From NCBI GenBank assembly GCA_905147135.1, contig LR990060.1:4604001-4668000 (forward strand): a DNA stretch of 64,000 nt. Reading direction: 5' to 3'. Made by a program: the position numbers and the translations under genes. Of the stretch, positions 11,185 to 21,973 are shown in pieces. How positions within the stretch are numbered: the stretch's first letter is position 1; each line of letters opens with the position of its first letter. The notes beneath the pieces are model-generated. The model was not told the origin of the DNA. It did not search any database and saw nothing but the letters and a program-made list of their open reading frames with translations. The DNA comes from Blastobasis lacticolella. Lineage: Eukaryota > Arthropoda > Insecta > Lepidoptera > Blastobasidae.

Positions 11185-11755
11185 TGGTAGGTTGTGGACT
11201 TACCTGTCGATAGTACCATTGTGCCATGTAAGTGGGTATTCAAACATAAGGAAGACAGTGATAATAACCATACATACCGCACTAGATTAGTTGCTAAAGG
11301 TTTTGTACAAAAACCTGGTATTGATTTCAATGAAACCTTTTCTCCAGTATTAAGACGTGCCCCTTTAAGAGTGCTTTTTGCTTTGGCTGCCCAGATGAAG
11401 CTTGATGTAACTCACGTGGAAGTTAAACTGCATTTTTGATAGGGGTTTTTAAAATAAACTGTTTACATGACACTGCCAGAAGATTTTAAGTGTGAGGATT
11501 CAAATCATAAAGTTTTAAAAGTTGAAACGGTAATCTACGGCCTCAAGCAGTCTTCGAGGTCCTGGTACCAAAGACTGGCATTAAAGAAATAGTTTTCAAA
11601 AGGTCTCAGCTCAAACCTTGTCTTTATACAGAATGTTAGTAAATGTATGTTTGTGGATAGAATAAAATATTTGTCGCTCTATATATGGATGGTTTCTTTA
11701 TATTTTCAAACAGTGCGTTAGAAAGTAAGAGTTTGATAGAAAAATTGTCCTTTGT
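11185..11755 (+). pseudogene. Copia reverse transcriptase remnant
   Basis: Frame 1 (11185-11439): VVDLPVDSTIVPCKWVFKHK, then TRLVAKGF, FNETFSPV, DVTHVEVK and a stop. Then YMTLPEDFKCEDSNHKVLKV and IYGLKQSSRSWYQRL at 11464-11590, and ALYMDGFFIFSN at 11676-11711, where YMDG stands for the catalytic YVDD. These motifs and their order identify Ty1/Copia RT. Frameshifts and stops show that it is dead. Confidence 0.88.
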
Positions 11756-11983
11756 ATATGTTGATAAAGAGAATAGAATAATAACATTGGACCAGCAACA
11801 ACTGCCAGAAACTGTCAGAAAAAAATTATGTTCAAAATTGTATTGTACACACCAATCGAGCTGAAATTAAATTAAAATAAAAGTGAACAGTTTAATACTC
11901 AAATATCTTACCTGGAATTGATTGGTTTGATGATGTATTTAGCAGTTCTTAGTAGACCAGACATTGTTGTCTTTGATAATTCA

Positions 11984-12216
11984 TCATAACAGTCCACTGC
12001 AGGACTATGGGCCTCTCCCACAAAGGGGGAGGTTATTGCCATAATCTCTATGCTTGGCCGTTGGGTTGGAGATCGCAGATTTATAAATGTAACGATGGAC
12101 AACGCTGCTGCCCACTTTGCAGCCTACGGAAACTCTAGAAGTTTTGCCTCGTAAACATTAGTCGCCTCGTACGACACCCATTAGTGTAAGGGGTTGGTGC
12201 TATTCACACGGCCGGT
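11984..12216 (-). repeat. repeat family C copy
   Basis: TAACAGTCCACTGCAGGACT to GGTGCTATTCACACGGCC. On the minus strand it would end in the family's GATGAT tail. Confidence 0.8.
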
Positions 12217-12860
12217 TTAATTCAAAATTACAAACTTATGCACTGGGCAAGCAATGTATTAGATAGCTCATATACAGGTTTTGTGCTCTTTCTGGAATGG
12301 CTCTGTTATTGGAAAACAGAAAACAAGTAACTGTTTGTAGTAAAATTTGCAATTGAAATTACCAATGAACTGTATATAATAACTGTTTTTAATTTATAAT
12401 TTTTGTTACCTAATTTGTACACAGCAGATGTTATGCATGTGTAATAATCATTATAAGTACATCAAAATACTATTTTTTTTCTGTCGTAGTTATAATTTTG
12501 CTCCGAAATGCAAGAATTTATGGAGAGAGTGAGGCTCCATTATTTTCGATTAATTTTTAAGGTTTTTTTTACATTTCAATTTGTTAAAATTAATATAACG
12601 CTTTGTTTTATATTATAGTAGAGGCGTATTGTTTAGTAATTTTGGGAATACATGTAACATGAAAAAAGTACTATTTAAACTGGGGGTGAAGTCCTGGTGT
12701 TCCTTGTAGTGCATACAAGTTATATACAACCAGCAGGCGTCAGTCTTCACACAAAGTTTCGTCTTAAAAACTTAACACTACTCTGTATTAAGAAAATAGA
12801 TTAAGTTCTATTATTATTATACATATTACTATTAATGATAACCAGTCTGCTGAGAAGGTG
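12217..12860. other. right part of the Copia remnant, uncharacterised
   Basis: AT-rich, no coding similarity seen. Probably the decayed 3' portion of the element. Confidence 0.4.
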
Positions 12861-12970
12861 GCAAATAATAATTGTTTTAACAAGATGTCAAAACATATTG
12901 ATACTCGTTATCATTTATTTATAGAACATTTAAATAATAATGTAATCCGATTGTAATATTTACCAACTTC

Positions 12971-13660
12971 TGATATGCCTGCCGACTTATTTACTTAGGG
13001 TTTAAATTCCGTATCAACATTATAAATTCTTAAGGTTTTTGTGAACGTAACATTTAGTAGCTATGTATGTATGAAAGGAAACTAAATAAGTACTATTATT
13101 TCGTGTTTATTTTGTTAAGTCTGAGTGTTGAATCTGTAACAAAATTGTAAGAATGTGCTCGTTCTAGTTTACATCACATACTATGTTCACGATGTTGTCT
13201 CTGATCAGATGTATGTAACGCATAGTCTACGCCATAGACAAACTGTTTTTTTTTATAATAAAACGGTACAAGAGCCCATCCTAAAGGCCTACATATCCGC
13301 CCAGCCTAGACTAAATGTCTGTCAGAACACACATGCTCCCGTATTACTTTGTATTGTGGTTGGCCTCCCTATGCTTCGAATTCCTATACGTGGCCCCTCG
13401 AGGACCTTTCTGTCCCAAATAAAATATTAAATAGACTCTTTAAAAGGCATAAAAGTGTAATTAAAGAAATTATGCTCCGAACAAGACAATCAAGCACATC
13501 CAACTCCCAGTTGACCTACTCTGCGTAATTGGATTCCAACTGGAACAATCAGCTGGTAGTTTTGCGGGAAATTGCTTTAAACGACCCGTGAATTCCTTAG
13601 TATCCCTGGACCTTTTTAGGTAATAGGTGTTATTACCTTGAATAAAAAGTAGTGGACCCG
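12971..13660. other. intergenic, no gene seen
   Basis: No recognised domain. Open frames here are short and lack supporting motifs. Confidence 0.5.
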
Positions 13661-13664
13661 GCGC

Positions 13665-13860
13665 GACTTCGTTCGCGTACACCTCTTTACATCTATCTAC
13701 CCTTTTTTTGTTGCTTATAAAGCTTCCTTTTGAATCACTATTGTTAAAAACCGTATTAAAATCCGTTGCGTAGTTCAAAAGATCTAACCGTACATAGATA
13801 CATACATAGGTAAGTACATAGGGACAGACGATGGGAAGCGACTTTATATACCATATAAAC
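13665..13860 (-). repeat. repeat family G copy, inverted
   Basis: Reverse complement of the family: TGTTAAAAACCGTATTAAAA then TCCGTTGCGTAGTT and GGGAAGCGACTTTATA. Confidence 0.65.
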
Positions 13861-13872
13861 ATAGTATTTAAG

Positions 13873-13890
13873 AAAGAAAGAAAGAAAGAA
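13873..13890. repeat. GAAA microsatellite
   Basis: About four tandem AGAA units. Confidence 0.8.
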
Positions 13891-14582
13891 GACATTTATT
13901 ACACGTAGACACCACGACACGACAATAAGGTACTAAAAAACAAGGTATTTAAGGAAATTTAAAAGAAACAATAATAATAATAAATGTACCTACAGTTAAC
14001 TATTCCCAAGTGGCATTGTTAAAACTCCGTGTCACGGCTTCCAGTGCCACTGGACCCCCTCAGCATAATGTTTAAGAAAGATATGGTAAAAATAAATACG
14101 GTTTAGGTTAGGTTAGCGTAACCATTTTCGTCCATGAAGTTGACAAGGCATATTTCAGCATAATTATGAAAAAGCAAGTAAAATGTTTACACCATACAAA
14201 TGGGACATGACAAAAGCTGTACTAAATCATAAATAAAATAAACACATTATATACTTACCTAGCTACAAAACACATGCATTGCCACCGTAAAGACTTGCTT
14301 CACGCCTGAAATAAAACAACGATTTTCAACAACAATATTCTAGACAGCGTTGATCGCCCTCCTGTCATGGCAATATCATAATGAGCCTCCCTTGTGTTGA
14401 ATTGAATTGGACTCATGAATAAAACATCTATGCTCATAAACTATTTATGTTTCCATAAATTATGTTTACGACCCGTTCATAATAAGCAGGCTATAAAACG
14501 TAGACTGCAAAATATTGCCTGCTGAAGCCTGCCATGAAGTAAATATTGAGAGCAGTCTATTCGCTATTCGTACTGTAGGTAC
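13891..14582. other. intergenic, no gene seen
   Basis: AT-rich unique-looking sequence. Confidence 0.5.
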
Positions 14583-14590
14583 TCTGGGAC

Positions 14591-15019
14591 TACGGTTGCC
14601 AACTTTTTTTAGACCAAATATAGTATTTTCGGGTTTAGAAGTCATAAAAATATAGTAGGTTGGGAATTAATCAACAAATATATTGTAGGTTTTTTAAATA
14701 AAATTCACGTACCTATATTATTTCTTAAATGTATATTTTCTGCGACATTGAGCTTCATAACTGTTTTGTTTTATTTGACTTGAGTTAGACGTCACGTCAT
14801 ACAAATGTAAAGACTCAAGATTGTTCTAAAATATTCGATTTGCGTCAGGAATTTTTTTCTTTTGAGGATTTTATGGATGCGTTCCGTTTTGCGGTAAGTG
14901 GTAATGTTGTGCTAATTAAATATAGTAGTTTCACCTACTATATTTTAATTTTTAATGTATAGTAGGTAGTATCTTAATATAGTAGAATACTATATCATAT
15001 AGTAGGGTTGGCAACCCTA
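14591..15019. mobile_element. hAT-like non-autonomous element with 8-bp target duplication
   Basis: Ends TACGGTTGCCAAC and GTTGGCAACCCTA (12 of 13 complementary) are flanked by identical TCTGGGAC at 14583-14590 and 15020-15027. At 429 bp with no coding capacity it must be moved in trans. TAGTAGG and CTACTATA motifs recur inside near the right end. Confidence 0.88.
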
Positions 15020-15027
15020 TCTGGGAC

Positions 15028-15441
15028 CGTCCTTCATATGATGAGGAAGGACGACAATTTTTCAATAAAAGTTTTCCTAGTCTGTCATTATTTTAATTAC
15101 TTCAACCAGGCACTATCAAAAAATTAGGGAATTATCAAACACTACCGAGGGTGATCTAAAATAATCAAACATTTTAAAAGAATATTTAAAATGAAAAGGC
15201 CTCTCGCTTACGCGTCCAACCTACTAGTTCTGTTTTTTTCGTCTGTATGAAAATAACGAAAGTAATTGGTTTTTAATAACCAGTTTTATAGACAAAAATG
15301 GTCAGCATATTACCTCAACCTATATATAAAGTAACCATTTTTGCCTTCGATGGATTTAACTGCCACTTCACTAATTATCGCCTTCAAACCGCTATTATAA
15401 TAATAATCACATAAGAAATACAGTTCGTGCCACATTTTTGA
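15028..15441. other. intergenic, no gene seen
   Basis: No coding or named repeat content recognised. Confidence 0.5.
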
Positions 15442-15720
15442 CGTCATATTAATACTTTCACCACGAGCGTTTGCGTGACATAGTACACAAGGCAGCAAAT
15501 CAACCTAGACGCCACCAGTACAAAAGCTTGCATCACTACGGATACGGTCCTAAGTAATTTAAAAAAAACCGTGGCTATCACCTGGTAGTAAGTGACGATG
15601 CCACATGGAGCATGCCGGTCTAGGAATAGCCTATTCACTCTAGCCTTGTCGGAGCACAGATTATTGTGATCAGGGAACACACCTGCAGACAACGTGTTCC
15701 ATTCCTTTGCCGTACGTATT
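15442..15720 (-). pseudogene. non-LTR retrotransposon C-terminal fragment
   Basis: The minus-strand frame reads RTAKEWNTLSAGVFPDHNNL and then DKARVNRLFLDRHAP. This is the common C-terminal tail of lepidopteran non-LTR ORF2 proteins; a related fragment lies at 41500-41790. Both ends are truncated. Confidence 0.65.
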
Positions 15721-15823
15721 ATAAAGGTTTAACCCAATCGGTTCATGCAGATAACTAGAAGATCCACGACATAAGGATGAAGCGCTCGCCCGGATCGCGT
15801 CTCCCGATGGCGGGATTTTGACA

Positions 15824-16076
15824 ACCTGAGTGGTTCAGAGGTCTGTCATGCAAGAGGTCCCGGGTTCGATTCCCGGCCGGGCAGAAATTGAAATGATGAA
15901 TTTTAATTTCTGTTACGTGTCTGGGTGTTCTATATATAATAAGTATGTATTTAAAAAAAAGTATTTAAGTAGTTTATAAGTTATTTAGGACCCATAGCAC
16001 AAGCTTTGCTTAGTTTCGGGCTAGATGGCGTTGTGTGAATTTGTCCATGAATATTTATTTATTTATTTATGTAGGT
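15824..16076 (+). repeat. SINE-B copy, full length
   Basis: Head AACCTGAGTGGTTCAGAGGT with box B GGGTTCGATTCCC, then AGAAATTGAAATGATG, GTCTGGGTGTTCTATATATA and GGGCTAGATGGCGTTGTGTG, with a TTTA tail. Confidence 0.88.
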
Positions 16077-16084
16077 TTTAAACA

Positions 16085-16686
16085 GTAGGCTAATTACGTA
16101 ATTCTGTTGCGAATAATTATTTGGTTTAACTAATTGAAATTGTTACTTTTGTGATTACGTATCATCGATTTCACGGGTTCAGTTGCTAACAAAGTTCCGT
16201 TATAATAAACTGAAACTATTAAATATATCATACGTTATCGCATAAGTTACAATTTCAATCATTCATCATCATCATCATCTTGGCGATGATGTCCCGGTTG
16301 TGCTCTCGCGCACGAGGGCCCGGGGTCCGCCTTGACCATGATCCAGGATTGGGCAGGTCAGGTAGTTACAGTGGAGTGACTACCATCTGACCTCCAAGAC
16401 CCTGCTACCAGGGGAACCTGACCAGATTGGATCATGGTTACACATCCAGTCGCCTGAATGTGCAGGTTTCATCACGATGTTTTCCCTCACCGTAAGAGCA
16501 TCGGTTAGTATTCACCTAATGTGCATAACTCAGAAAACAGTCATTGGTACATGGCCGGAGCGGGATTCGAACCCGGGACCTCTGGCTTACGAGTCATATA
16601 CTCTAACCGCTCGGCCACCGACGCTCTTCAATTTCAATCATTGATATATGATAATTGTTAGCAACAGAGTTACGTAATTAGCCTAC
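16085..16686. mobile_element. mariner-like MITE carrying a SINE-A
   Basis: Outer inverted repeats 16085-16110 and 16661-16686 (GTAGGCTAATTACGTAA core, one mismatch over 26 bp). TA sits at each end, consistent with a TA target. The interior holds a SINE-A. Without it the element would be about 220 bp. Confidence 0.8.
16264..16628 (-). repeat. SINE-A copy, full length, with exact target duplication
   Basis: Flanked by CAATTTCAATCATT at 16250-16263 and 16629-16642. The tail CATCATCATCATC is at the left and the tRNA-like head at the right. Confidence 0.93.
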
Positions 16687-17414
16687 AGGGTAGCTTGAGG
16701 TGCTGCCTTGTGCACCTTCTTCATTAATTAACGTTGACCTTGACTGAGATTAAAATTGTAGAGTGGTGGATATAATGAAGCTATAATTTATGATTTCAGT
16801 AGATTAACTGTAATAACAATAAACTTTCTATTTGAACAGCTGAATTATTTCCTGACCTGTATTTACAGTGTTGGCCATAATAATTATGAATATTTACACT
16901 AGAACAACAACTTTATCTGCCCTGAAACTTTAGGCGTTTGTTTTTATTACCTATAATATGTTGTAATAGATTATCAAAACAAGAGAATTTGATATTATCA
17001 AAACAAGAGTACTTCTTCACTATTATTGCGTATATTAGGTAAATAAAAAATAATTAAATCATTCATCACAATTATATCCAAGTTGAGTTCTGGGACACCC
17101 TGTATAGGGAACTCGTCAAGCGCCTGGTTGACATTTGTAATGACCAGAAGACTGGCCTCTATTTGGGACAGCGTATAAGCCTCGCAATCCAGCGGGACAA
17201 CGCGGCCAGCCTTCTGGGCACATTTAAGCATTCAGGGGACTTGGGGCAAATATTTTACCGTTTTGGGTAATTTAGAGTAAGGTTTTTATTATTAGGTAGT
17301 TTTAATATGTAATTTCATGTTGTTTGTGTGTTATGTTTAAATTGTAAATATTGTTAATAATTATCTGGAGGCGTTATTTATTACAAATCAATAATAATTA
17401 ATAAATTAATTTTC
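16687..17414. other. intergenic with a non-LTR tail trace
   Basis: 17160-17275 (CCAGCGGGACAACGCGGCCA then GCCTTCTGGGCA and GACTTGGGGCAAAT) recurs at 27070-27135 and 53815-53885. No host gene seen. Confidence 0.5.
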
Positions 17415-17957
17415 AGCGTCGGTGGCTAAGTGGTTAAGCGAGAGCTCTTTTCTGAGTTATGTACATTAGTTGAATGCTAACCAACGCTCTTACGGTGAGG
17501 GAAAACGTCGTGATGAAACGTGCACATTCAGGCTAAATTTTTTTATACCACTAAGATGGCATACAAGCTTGGGGCCTGCCTGATGGTAAGCAGTCACCGC
17601 AGCTTATGGACGTTTGCAATACCAGGAGCATCACCCACGCGTTGCCGACCCCGTAAAAACCTTTTAACTTCTTTCTTGAAGAACTCCATGTTGTAATGTC
17701 CAGGAAAATCCTCTCCAGGTAGTTTATTCCACTACCTAAGTGTGCGTGGGAGAAAGTTCCTCTGGAACTGCACAGTTCGCGACCAATTATGTAACCATGA
17801 TCCAATCTGGTCATCTTTCTCTGGTAGAAGGGTCACGGAGATCAGATGGCAGTCGCTCTTCTGTAAACTATTTAATTACCTGATCTGCCAAATCCTGGAT
17901 GGGCAAGGCGGACCCTGGGCCCTCGTGCACGAGGGCATGACCGGGACATTAACTCAT
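17415..17957 (+). mobile_element. SINE-A split by family E
   Basis: SINE-A head and body at 17415-17534 and remainder at 17780-17957, with family E between them. Confidence 0.85.
17535..17779 (+). repeat. repeat family E copy
   Basis: TTTTTTTATACCACTAAGAT to CTAAGTGTGCGTGGGAGAAA; the longest copy in the window. Confidence 0.85.
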
Positions 17958-19300
17958 ACATTTTGCGATAATATATGCATTATTCATATAATTTGAATAT
18001 TACCTAAAAAAGGCAACTGAACCAAAGAGCTAGTGAAATAATTCTTAATTATATCACCACCACTCTGTAAAGCTTTGAAAATTATTCATACAAATAATCA
18101 ACAACCCAAACAGAGAGATTTTATATTATTGGTCTGCATGTATGTATATTTCTACGTTTCCTTGAAACTACTAAACAAAATAGATAAAAGTATGTTGTTT
18201 GATTTGCCTTGTTGGCGCGAATATTACTAGATACATGAAAATAAATAAACAACTTTGTATTTTCGGCGCCAAGTTGTGATGTTAAGAGTTCTTGTTACCA
18301 AAACTCATAGAGCGAAATATTATAAAGATATATCAGAAGCGATTCCAAAAATACATAGGTAAACAACCAATATATCTACATACAGAGAAGTAAATAAGAA
18401 ATATTTAATTATACTATTTTATTATATATTTCTCATATATTGTTTATTTATATTGTAGATATTTCCAAATAAACATTATGCCTGTGTCTAAATTGGATGA
18501 CAAATTGCGTAAAAGCCCTGAAAAGCTTAAACAATGATCCTTTTACATGTGAACGGGATGTGTCTTTACAAATCCCTGTGCTTACAAATGAGGCCAAACC
18601 TAAGCCGTTCAATCTCACAATACCTGCCTCTCTCTGTCTTACATTCGCAGAATGAAATGAAAATGAAAATTCCCTTTTGACACAAACAGGTACAATCGGA
18701 TAAATAAACGTCTAGGTTTATCCGCTACCTGTTTTATGGCCAGCGTTGTATTTTCACACCCCATTGCACTGTTTACGAGGTGCAGCGTGCTTCGGAATAC
18801 TATCACGTACTTTGTATCTATTGGGTCAGACACCAGTCGCTGAGGAAGGTCTCCGGTTATTCTCATTCTCATAAGCATAGCATTTTTTATTATTGTAACC
18901 GACATTAGTAAGTAAGTAAGGAAAAACTCCGCATTGCACACATATAACAAGACAATATACAAGAATCAGTATAATATGCATGCGCGCAAAGGCGATCTCT
19001 GCCAGACAACCTTTGGGAAGAGGTAATATTTCACATGAAGTAGTAAGTAGTGCAAGAGAGGTTGTTTTATGGAGGACTTGTTTGAGGCCAGTTCTAACGC
19101 ATACTCTTCGCCGAATACTGGGTGAATAAAGTGGTCAGAGTTTAGTCCATTAACTCGATAAGAAGAAGATAAATGTTTTATGTAAAACCTCAACTGAATT
19201 ATTTGACTTTGACTTGACTTTGTCTTCTCCAGAGGCTTCATTATTGATTTTGGGCATGAAAAAAAATTTCACTAGTTTTGTAATCACATTAGTAACGCTG
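17958..19300. other. intergenic, no gene seen
   Basis: AT-rich. 18965-19030 shares a short repeat with 7220-7280. No protein domain recognised. Confidence 0.5.
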
Positions 19301-19369
19301 AAAGCGGCGGTCGATTGGTGGCCTAATGTACTCGTACCCCTAGGTACCGGGCAGTGTTGGGCAAAATTT

Positions 19370-19600
19370 AATTGCAAGTTACAATTAAAAATAACAATTG
19401 ATTAATTGTTAATTGTGAAATATCAATTAACAATTGATTAATTGTTAACTGTGACGTTGCAATTAACAATTGATTAATTGTTAATTGTGACGTTGCAATT
19501 AACAATTGATTAATTGTTAATTGCGAAATTTAATTGTGACGTTGCAATTAACAATTAATCAATTGTTAACTGTTCTTGTAATTAAACTTTAATTAAATTT
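19370..19600. repeat. subterminal AATTGTTAATT-type tandem repeats
   Basis: At least three tandem copies of a unit of about 36-38 bases built from CAATTAACAATTGATTAATT and GTGACGTTG. A similar (CAATTA)-rich block occupies 21395-21610 at the other end of the element. Confidence 0.85.
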
Positions 19601-20124
19601 AAATAATGTAAATAGTAATATTATAAGATTAAGGAGTGGCACAGGGTAGGGCTTTCACAAGCTTGACCTTAATGGCCATGCTAAACCGTTCTTCATGATA
19701 GCCACACAGACTATCACCCGGTTTCTGAAACGCTTGTCAAATCACTGATTAGCTAACAGACTGTCACATTTAACAAGCTGTTAAATCACCGTGGGTTTCT
19801 GAAAGGCCAATCTATCTATTGTTAGCTAATCGACCATTAACAAGAGATCAATTTTTTCGTCTGGCTACCCCTGCTAAAATCAGTCACATTCATTCACTCA
19901 TACATGTTTTGTTTCTTTCTAACGCATTAATTTGTCTCTGTCCCTAGCAGCCTTTTGATAGCAGCGGGATATTCAACTTTTAGATGAAACTGATAGCGAT
20001 TGTATAGTTTTCGTGTAAATAAAAATCGAATATTATAAAAAAAAATATATACAGAGCGAGAAAAGAGAAAATATAACAATATTTATGTTAAAGGGTCACG
20101 GGTTCCAGTGGATCAGTAATCCCA

Positions 20125-20335
20125 TCATCATCATCTTTAGGCAGTTAGGTGGGTCCCGGTCCACTGTTGAATACAGGCCTCCCACGGCTTACACTCTGGT
20201 CGACTCTGTTATATTGCATCCATCGGCTCCCTAGGACCTTAAAGAGGTCGTCCGTCCATCTCTTGGGAGGCCATCCAGAGAAAGCCACTCAACAACATCC
20301 GCCCCATCGGCTATCGATTCTGTGAGTTTCTCCCA
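20125..20335 (-). repeat. RTE-type 3' tail fragment
   Basis: Minus-strand GGCCTGTATTCAACAGTGGA followed by a GATGATGATGA tail, nested in the inner element. Confidence 0.6.
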
Positions 20336-20344
20336 ATAATCCCA

Positions 20345-20970
20345 TTAGTTAAATCCTGGTTCAAGTCCTGGACACGGGCCGGTTCGTGGTTCAGGTCCAG
20401 GTCCTGGCCCCGGATCAGGTCCTGGTTCAGGTCCAGGTCCTGGCTTCAGACCAGGTCCTGGTTCAGGTCCAGGTACAGGCCCAGGACCAGGTACTGGTTC
20501 AGCTCCAGGTCCTGGACCCAGACCAGTTCGTGGTTCAGGTCCAGGTCCTGGCTTCGGACCAGGTCCTGGTTCAGCTCTAGGTACTGGCCCCGAACCAGGT
20601 ACTGGTTCAGGTCCAGGTCCTGGCTTCGGACCAGGTCCTGGCGCCGCACCAGGTCCTGGATCAGGTTCAGGCCCTGGCCCCGGACCAGCTTCTAGTTCAG
20701 GTCCAGGTCCTGGACCCTGACATGTCCGTGGTTCAGGTCCTGGTCCTGGTTCAGGTCCATGTCCTGAACCCGAACCAGGTCCTGGTCCAGCTAATGTTTA
20801 TGGTCTACGTACTGGCACTGGTCTAGGTCCTGGTTCTGGTTCAAGCTCAAATTGTGATCAAGGTTGCAGTTTTGGTCATTATCCTGGACCAGAACCTGGA
20901 CCCTAGACCTGAATTTTGCCTTGGACCAAAACTAGGACCTGGACCAGGGCCAGGACCAAGACCTAGACCA
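20345..20970. repeat. Gly/Pro-rich minisatellite
   Basis: Dozens of imperfect units around GGTTCAGGTCCAGGTCCTGG. One plus-strand frame (about 20345-20717) reads as an uninterrupted Gly-Pro/Ser-Gly-rich stretch but has no ATG. The CCAGGTCCTGG core is nearly palindromic, so long frames are open on both strands; past about 20870 the array reads mainly in the opposite sense. Not called as a gene. Confidence 0.85.
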
Positions 20971-21827
20971 AGAAAATCGGATATAATTTCTTTTGACAAT
21001 CGGTTAATTGGTCGATTTTCGCCAATTAAAATAACACGGCGATAACATACAGTTAACATGAGAAAAAGCTTTCCGGAAACCCAAAATTACAATAATCAGC
21101 CGTTAATTGGAGATTTGACAATCCGTCAACAAGCTGTTAACAAGCCGTCAATTGGCCCTTTCAGAAACCCAAACTGCATTTAATCAGTGTTTAACAAGCT
21201 GTTACGTAATTTTTGCGTTGACAAGCGTTTCAGAAACCGGGTGTATATATACTAGTACTTAAGAATAGAAAATTCTTTCCGCAAATAGCTTTCAACATAA
21301 TAATGCGTTTACATATTATTTTGTCTCTCTCGCGTCCTACTCTTACCTCTCAGCCCTCGAGCGGCCCGATCGGGCCGCATAACAATATAAATCTGTGATT
21401 GTTAATTGTTAGTTTTAATTGTCTCTTGTAACAATTAAAAATATTAATTGAATTATTTTAATTGTCTCTTGCAATTAACGTGAGTTTATTTAAATAAATT
21501 AATTGCAATACGCAATTAACAGATTAATTGCAATTAAATCAATTGTGATTAAATTAATTGCAATTAATTTTTCAATCAATTAATATGATGATTAAAATAT
21601 CAATTGTTCATGCCCAACACTGGTACCGGGTTACCTCAGTATCACCATGTACCAATGACTCTTTTCTGAGTTATGAACATTAGTTGAATGATGAAATTTA
21701 CACATTCAGGCGACTGATGTGTAATCATGATCCAATCTGGTCAGGTTCCCTTGTTAACATAGGTTAGATAGCAGTCGCTCTGCTGTAATTACTTGACTTT
21801 CCAACCCGCGAAATGCTCAAGGCGGAC

Positions 21828-21945
21828 TATCGGTTAGTATTTAATTAATGTACATAACTCAGAAAAGAGTCGGCAACATGGCGGCAGTAGGATTCGAATC
21901 CGGTACCTCTGGTATTGCAAGTTGGATACCACTACCTACTAGGTC
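21828..21945 (-). repeat. SINE-A head fragment
   Basis: CGGTTAGTATTTAATTAATG then ACATAACTCAGAAAAGAGTC and box B AGGATTCGAATCC. Opposite in orientation to the adjacent SINE-A. Confidence 0.75.
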
Positions 21946-21973
21946 AATAACGCTTATACGTTTTTTTGTACTG

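Larger units (their letters stand above)
10511..12970 (+). mobile_element. decayed Copia-type LTR element
   Basis: Matching segments of about 110 bases at 10511-10619 and 12861-12969 flank a broken Copia pol. They may be LTR remnants. Between them the reverse transcriptase is readable (next entries). Upstream gag, protease and integrase are gone. A family C repeat (11984-12216) was inserted later. Confidence 0.6.
19715..21243. mobile_element. inner inverted-repeat element
   Basis: Perfect 26-bp inverted repeats at 19715-19740 and 21218-21243, starting CACCCGGTTTCTGAAACG. TAT on each outer side (19712-19714, 21244-21246) is a possible 3-bp duplication. Further inverted similarity continues inward (GGGTTTCTGAAAGGCC at about 19793 and its complement at about 21152). 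Superfamily not determined. Confidence 0.75.
19352..21622. mobile_element. hAT-like non-autonomous element, 2271 bp
   Basis: Termini CAGTGTTGGGCA and TGCCCAACACTG are perfect 12-bp inverted repeats, flanked by identical 8-bp GTACCGGG (19344-19351 and 21623-21630). End sequence and 8-bp duplication are hAT hallmarks. No transposase frame is present. Inside are AT-rich subterminal repeats, a second inverted-repeat element, an RTE tail and a minisatellite. Confidence 0.93.
19306..21825 (+). mobile_element. SINE-A split by a hAT-like element
   Basis: The SINE head (TTGGTGGCCTAATGTACTCG, then GTACCGGG) lies left of 19352 and the body (ACCAATGACTCTTTTCTGAG onward) right of 21630. The insertion point is in the box-B region of the SINE head. 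Confidence 0.8.

Noticed and set aside
13873..13890. CRISPR-like or other regular spaced repeats
   Set aside because: Only microsatellites and minisatellites are present; no direct repeats with regular unique spacers anywhere, and the DNA is eukaryotic.
20386..20649. Overlapping open frames on both strands as proteins rich in Gln-Val or Leu-Asn
   Set aside because: They are by-products of the minisatellite unit lacking stops; no start context and no domain.
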